The notes below the pieces were generated by a model that worked only from the letters and a program-made list of their open reading frames with translations, was not told the DNA's origin and searched no databases. A program made the translations under genes and the position numbers. From contig NZ_DLHQ01000050.1 in assembly GCF_002483305.1 (NCBI RefSeq), positions 1 to 64,000 on the forward strand: 64,000 bases of DNA, given 5' to 3'. The first letter of the stretch is position 1. Each line of letters opens with the position of its first letter. Source of the stretch: Brevundimonas sp. UBA7664. GTDB lineage: Bacteria > Pseudomonadota > Alphaproteobacteria > Caulobacterales > Caulobacteraceae. This document shows, piece by piece, positions 63,825 to 64,000 of the stretch.

Positions 63825-64000
63825 TCACCCCCTGCGGCGCGAGAGCTCGAGAGCCAGAAAGTCAAACACCGTGCGCATCCGCGCGCTGGTGTTCAACTCT
63901 CGATGGGCGACAAGCCACATGGGCACGATAAAGGGCGCCATCGAGGGCATCACCCGGCGCACCAGAGGCTCGGCGTCACCGATGTCCTCCGTAATCAGGC
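63825..64000 (-). CDS. LysR-family transcriptional regulator, C-terminal part
   Basis: The last 57 residues of a LysR regulator run in from the window end. MWLVAHRELNTSARMRTVFDFLALEL is the typical end of the effector-binding domain, given here in parts: MWLVAHREL and RMRTVFDFLA. The stop is at 63825-63827. The start and HTH lie beyond the window. Its targets cannot be inferred. Confidence 0.85.
   Translation of the reverse strand, partial: LITEDIGDAEPLVRRVMPSMAPFIVPMWLVAHRELNTSARMRTVFDFLALELSRRRG

Noticed and set aside
63601..63828. 75-residue minus-strand frame starting with GTG overlapping the LysR stop
   Set aside because: The GTGA overlap looks attractive, but the product has no hydrophobic core or motif and contains the perfect 24-base palindrome, which fits a terminator better than a coding sequence.

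Overview
The window is 64 kb of very GC-rich, tightly packed bacterial chromosome. Gene order, a CC0125/CC1285-type lipoprotein, an Hpt protein of the Caulobacter kind and a FixK/cbb3 system point to an alphaproteobacterium of the Caulobacterales (Brevundimonas- or Phenylobacterium-like). This assignment is an inference from gene content; no rRNA is present. There is one tRNA (Lys, CUU). I saw no insertion sequence, prophage or CRISPR array.

Region 1 (1-6.8 kb) is a cbb3 oxidase operon, ccoN(partial)-O-Q-P-G-H-I-S, with overlapping genes. Region 2 (6.8-13.5 kb) is a divergent pair: on the minus strand an RND efflux pump, its fusion protein, an ArsR regulator of SqrR/BigR type and a DUF302 protein; on the plus strand a sulfide:quinone oxidoreductase-like flavoprotein and a DUF2892 membrane protein. 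A palindromic ArsR-type operator and a perfect FixK/FNR box lie between them. Region 3 (13.5-21.5 kb) is a low-oxygen stress block: host-attachment (baeRF) protein, HdeD-like protein, FixK, lipoprotein, SDR, beta-CASP nuclease, two universal stress proteins and a cytochrome c. Four perfect TTGAT-N4-ATCAA boxes sit at 11.9-19.9 kb, all about 55-70 nt from start codons.

Region 4 (21.5-33 kb) is mixed housekeeping: tRNA-Lys, amino-acid permease, Hpt protein, beta/gamma-crystallin-like protein, chorismate mutase, ferredoxin-NADP reductase, DPP IV-like peptidase, lipoprotein amidase, small membrane transporters and sulfate activation (cysD, cysNC). Region 5 (33-41 kb) is one minus-strand catabolic operon for 2-aminobenzoate (anthranilate) through 2-aminobenzoyl-CoA: bifunctional monooxygenase/reductase, SDR, MarR, enoyl-CoA hydratase, acyl-CoA dehydrogenase, CoA ligase, thioesterase and a Rid protein without the RidA arginine.

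Region 6 (41-52 kb) holds a ROK sugar kinase, a LysR regulator, PHA synthase, a DNA ligase/exonuclease repair pair, a DUF305-LVIVD secreted protein and a GH13 alpha-glucosidase. Region 7 (52-58.8 kb) is a complete his operon led by a TrpR-like YerC-family gene: yerC-hisG-hisD-(hisC-like)hisB-hisH-hisA-hisF-hisIE. The hisB product carries an aminotransferase-fold domain whose catalytic lysine is a leucine, the most unusual protein in the window. Region 8 (58.8-64 kb) encodes a KorAB-type 2-oxoacid:ferredoxin oxidoreductase with a GltD-like flavoprotein, then the end of a LysR gene.
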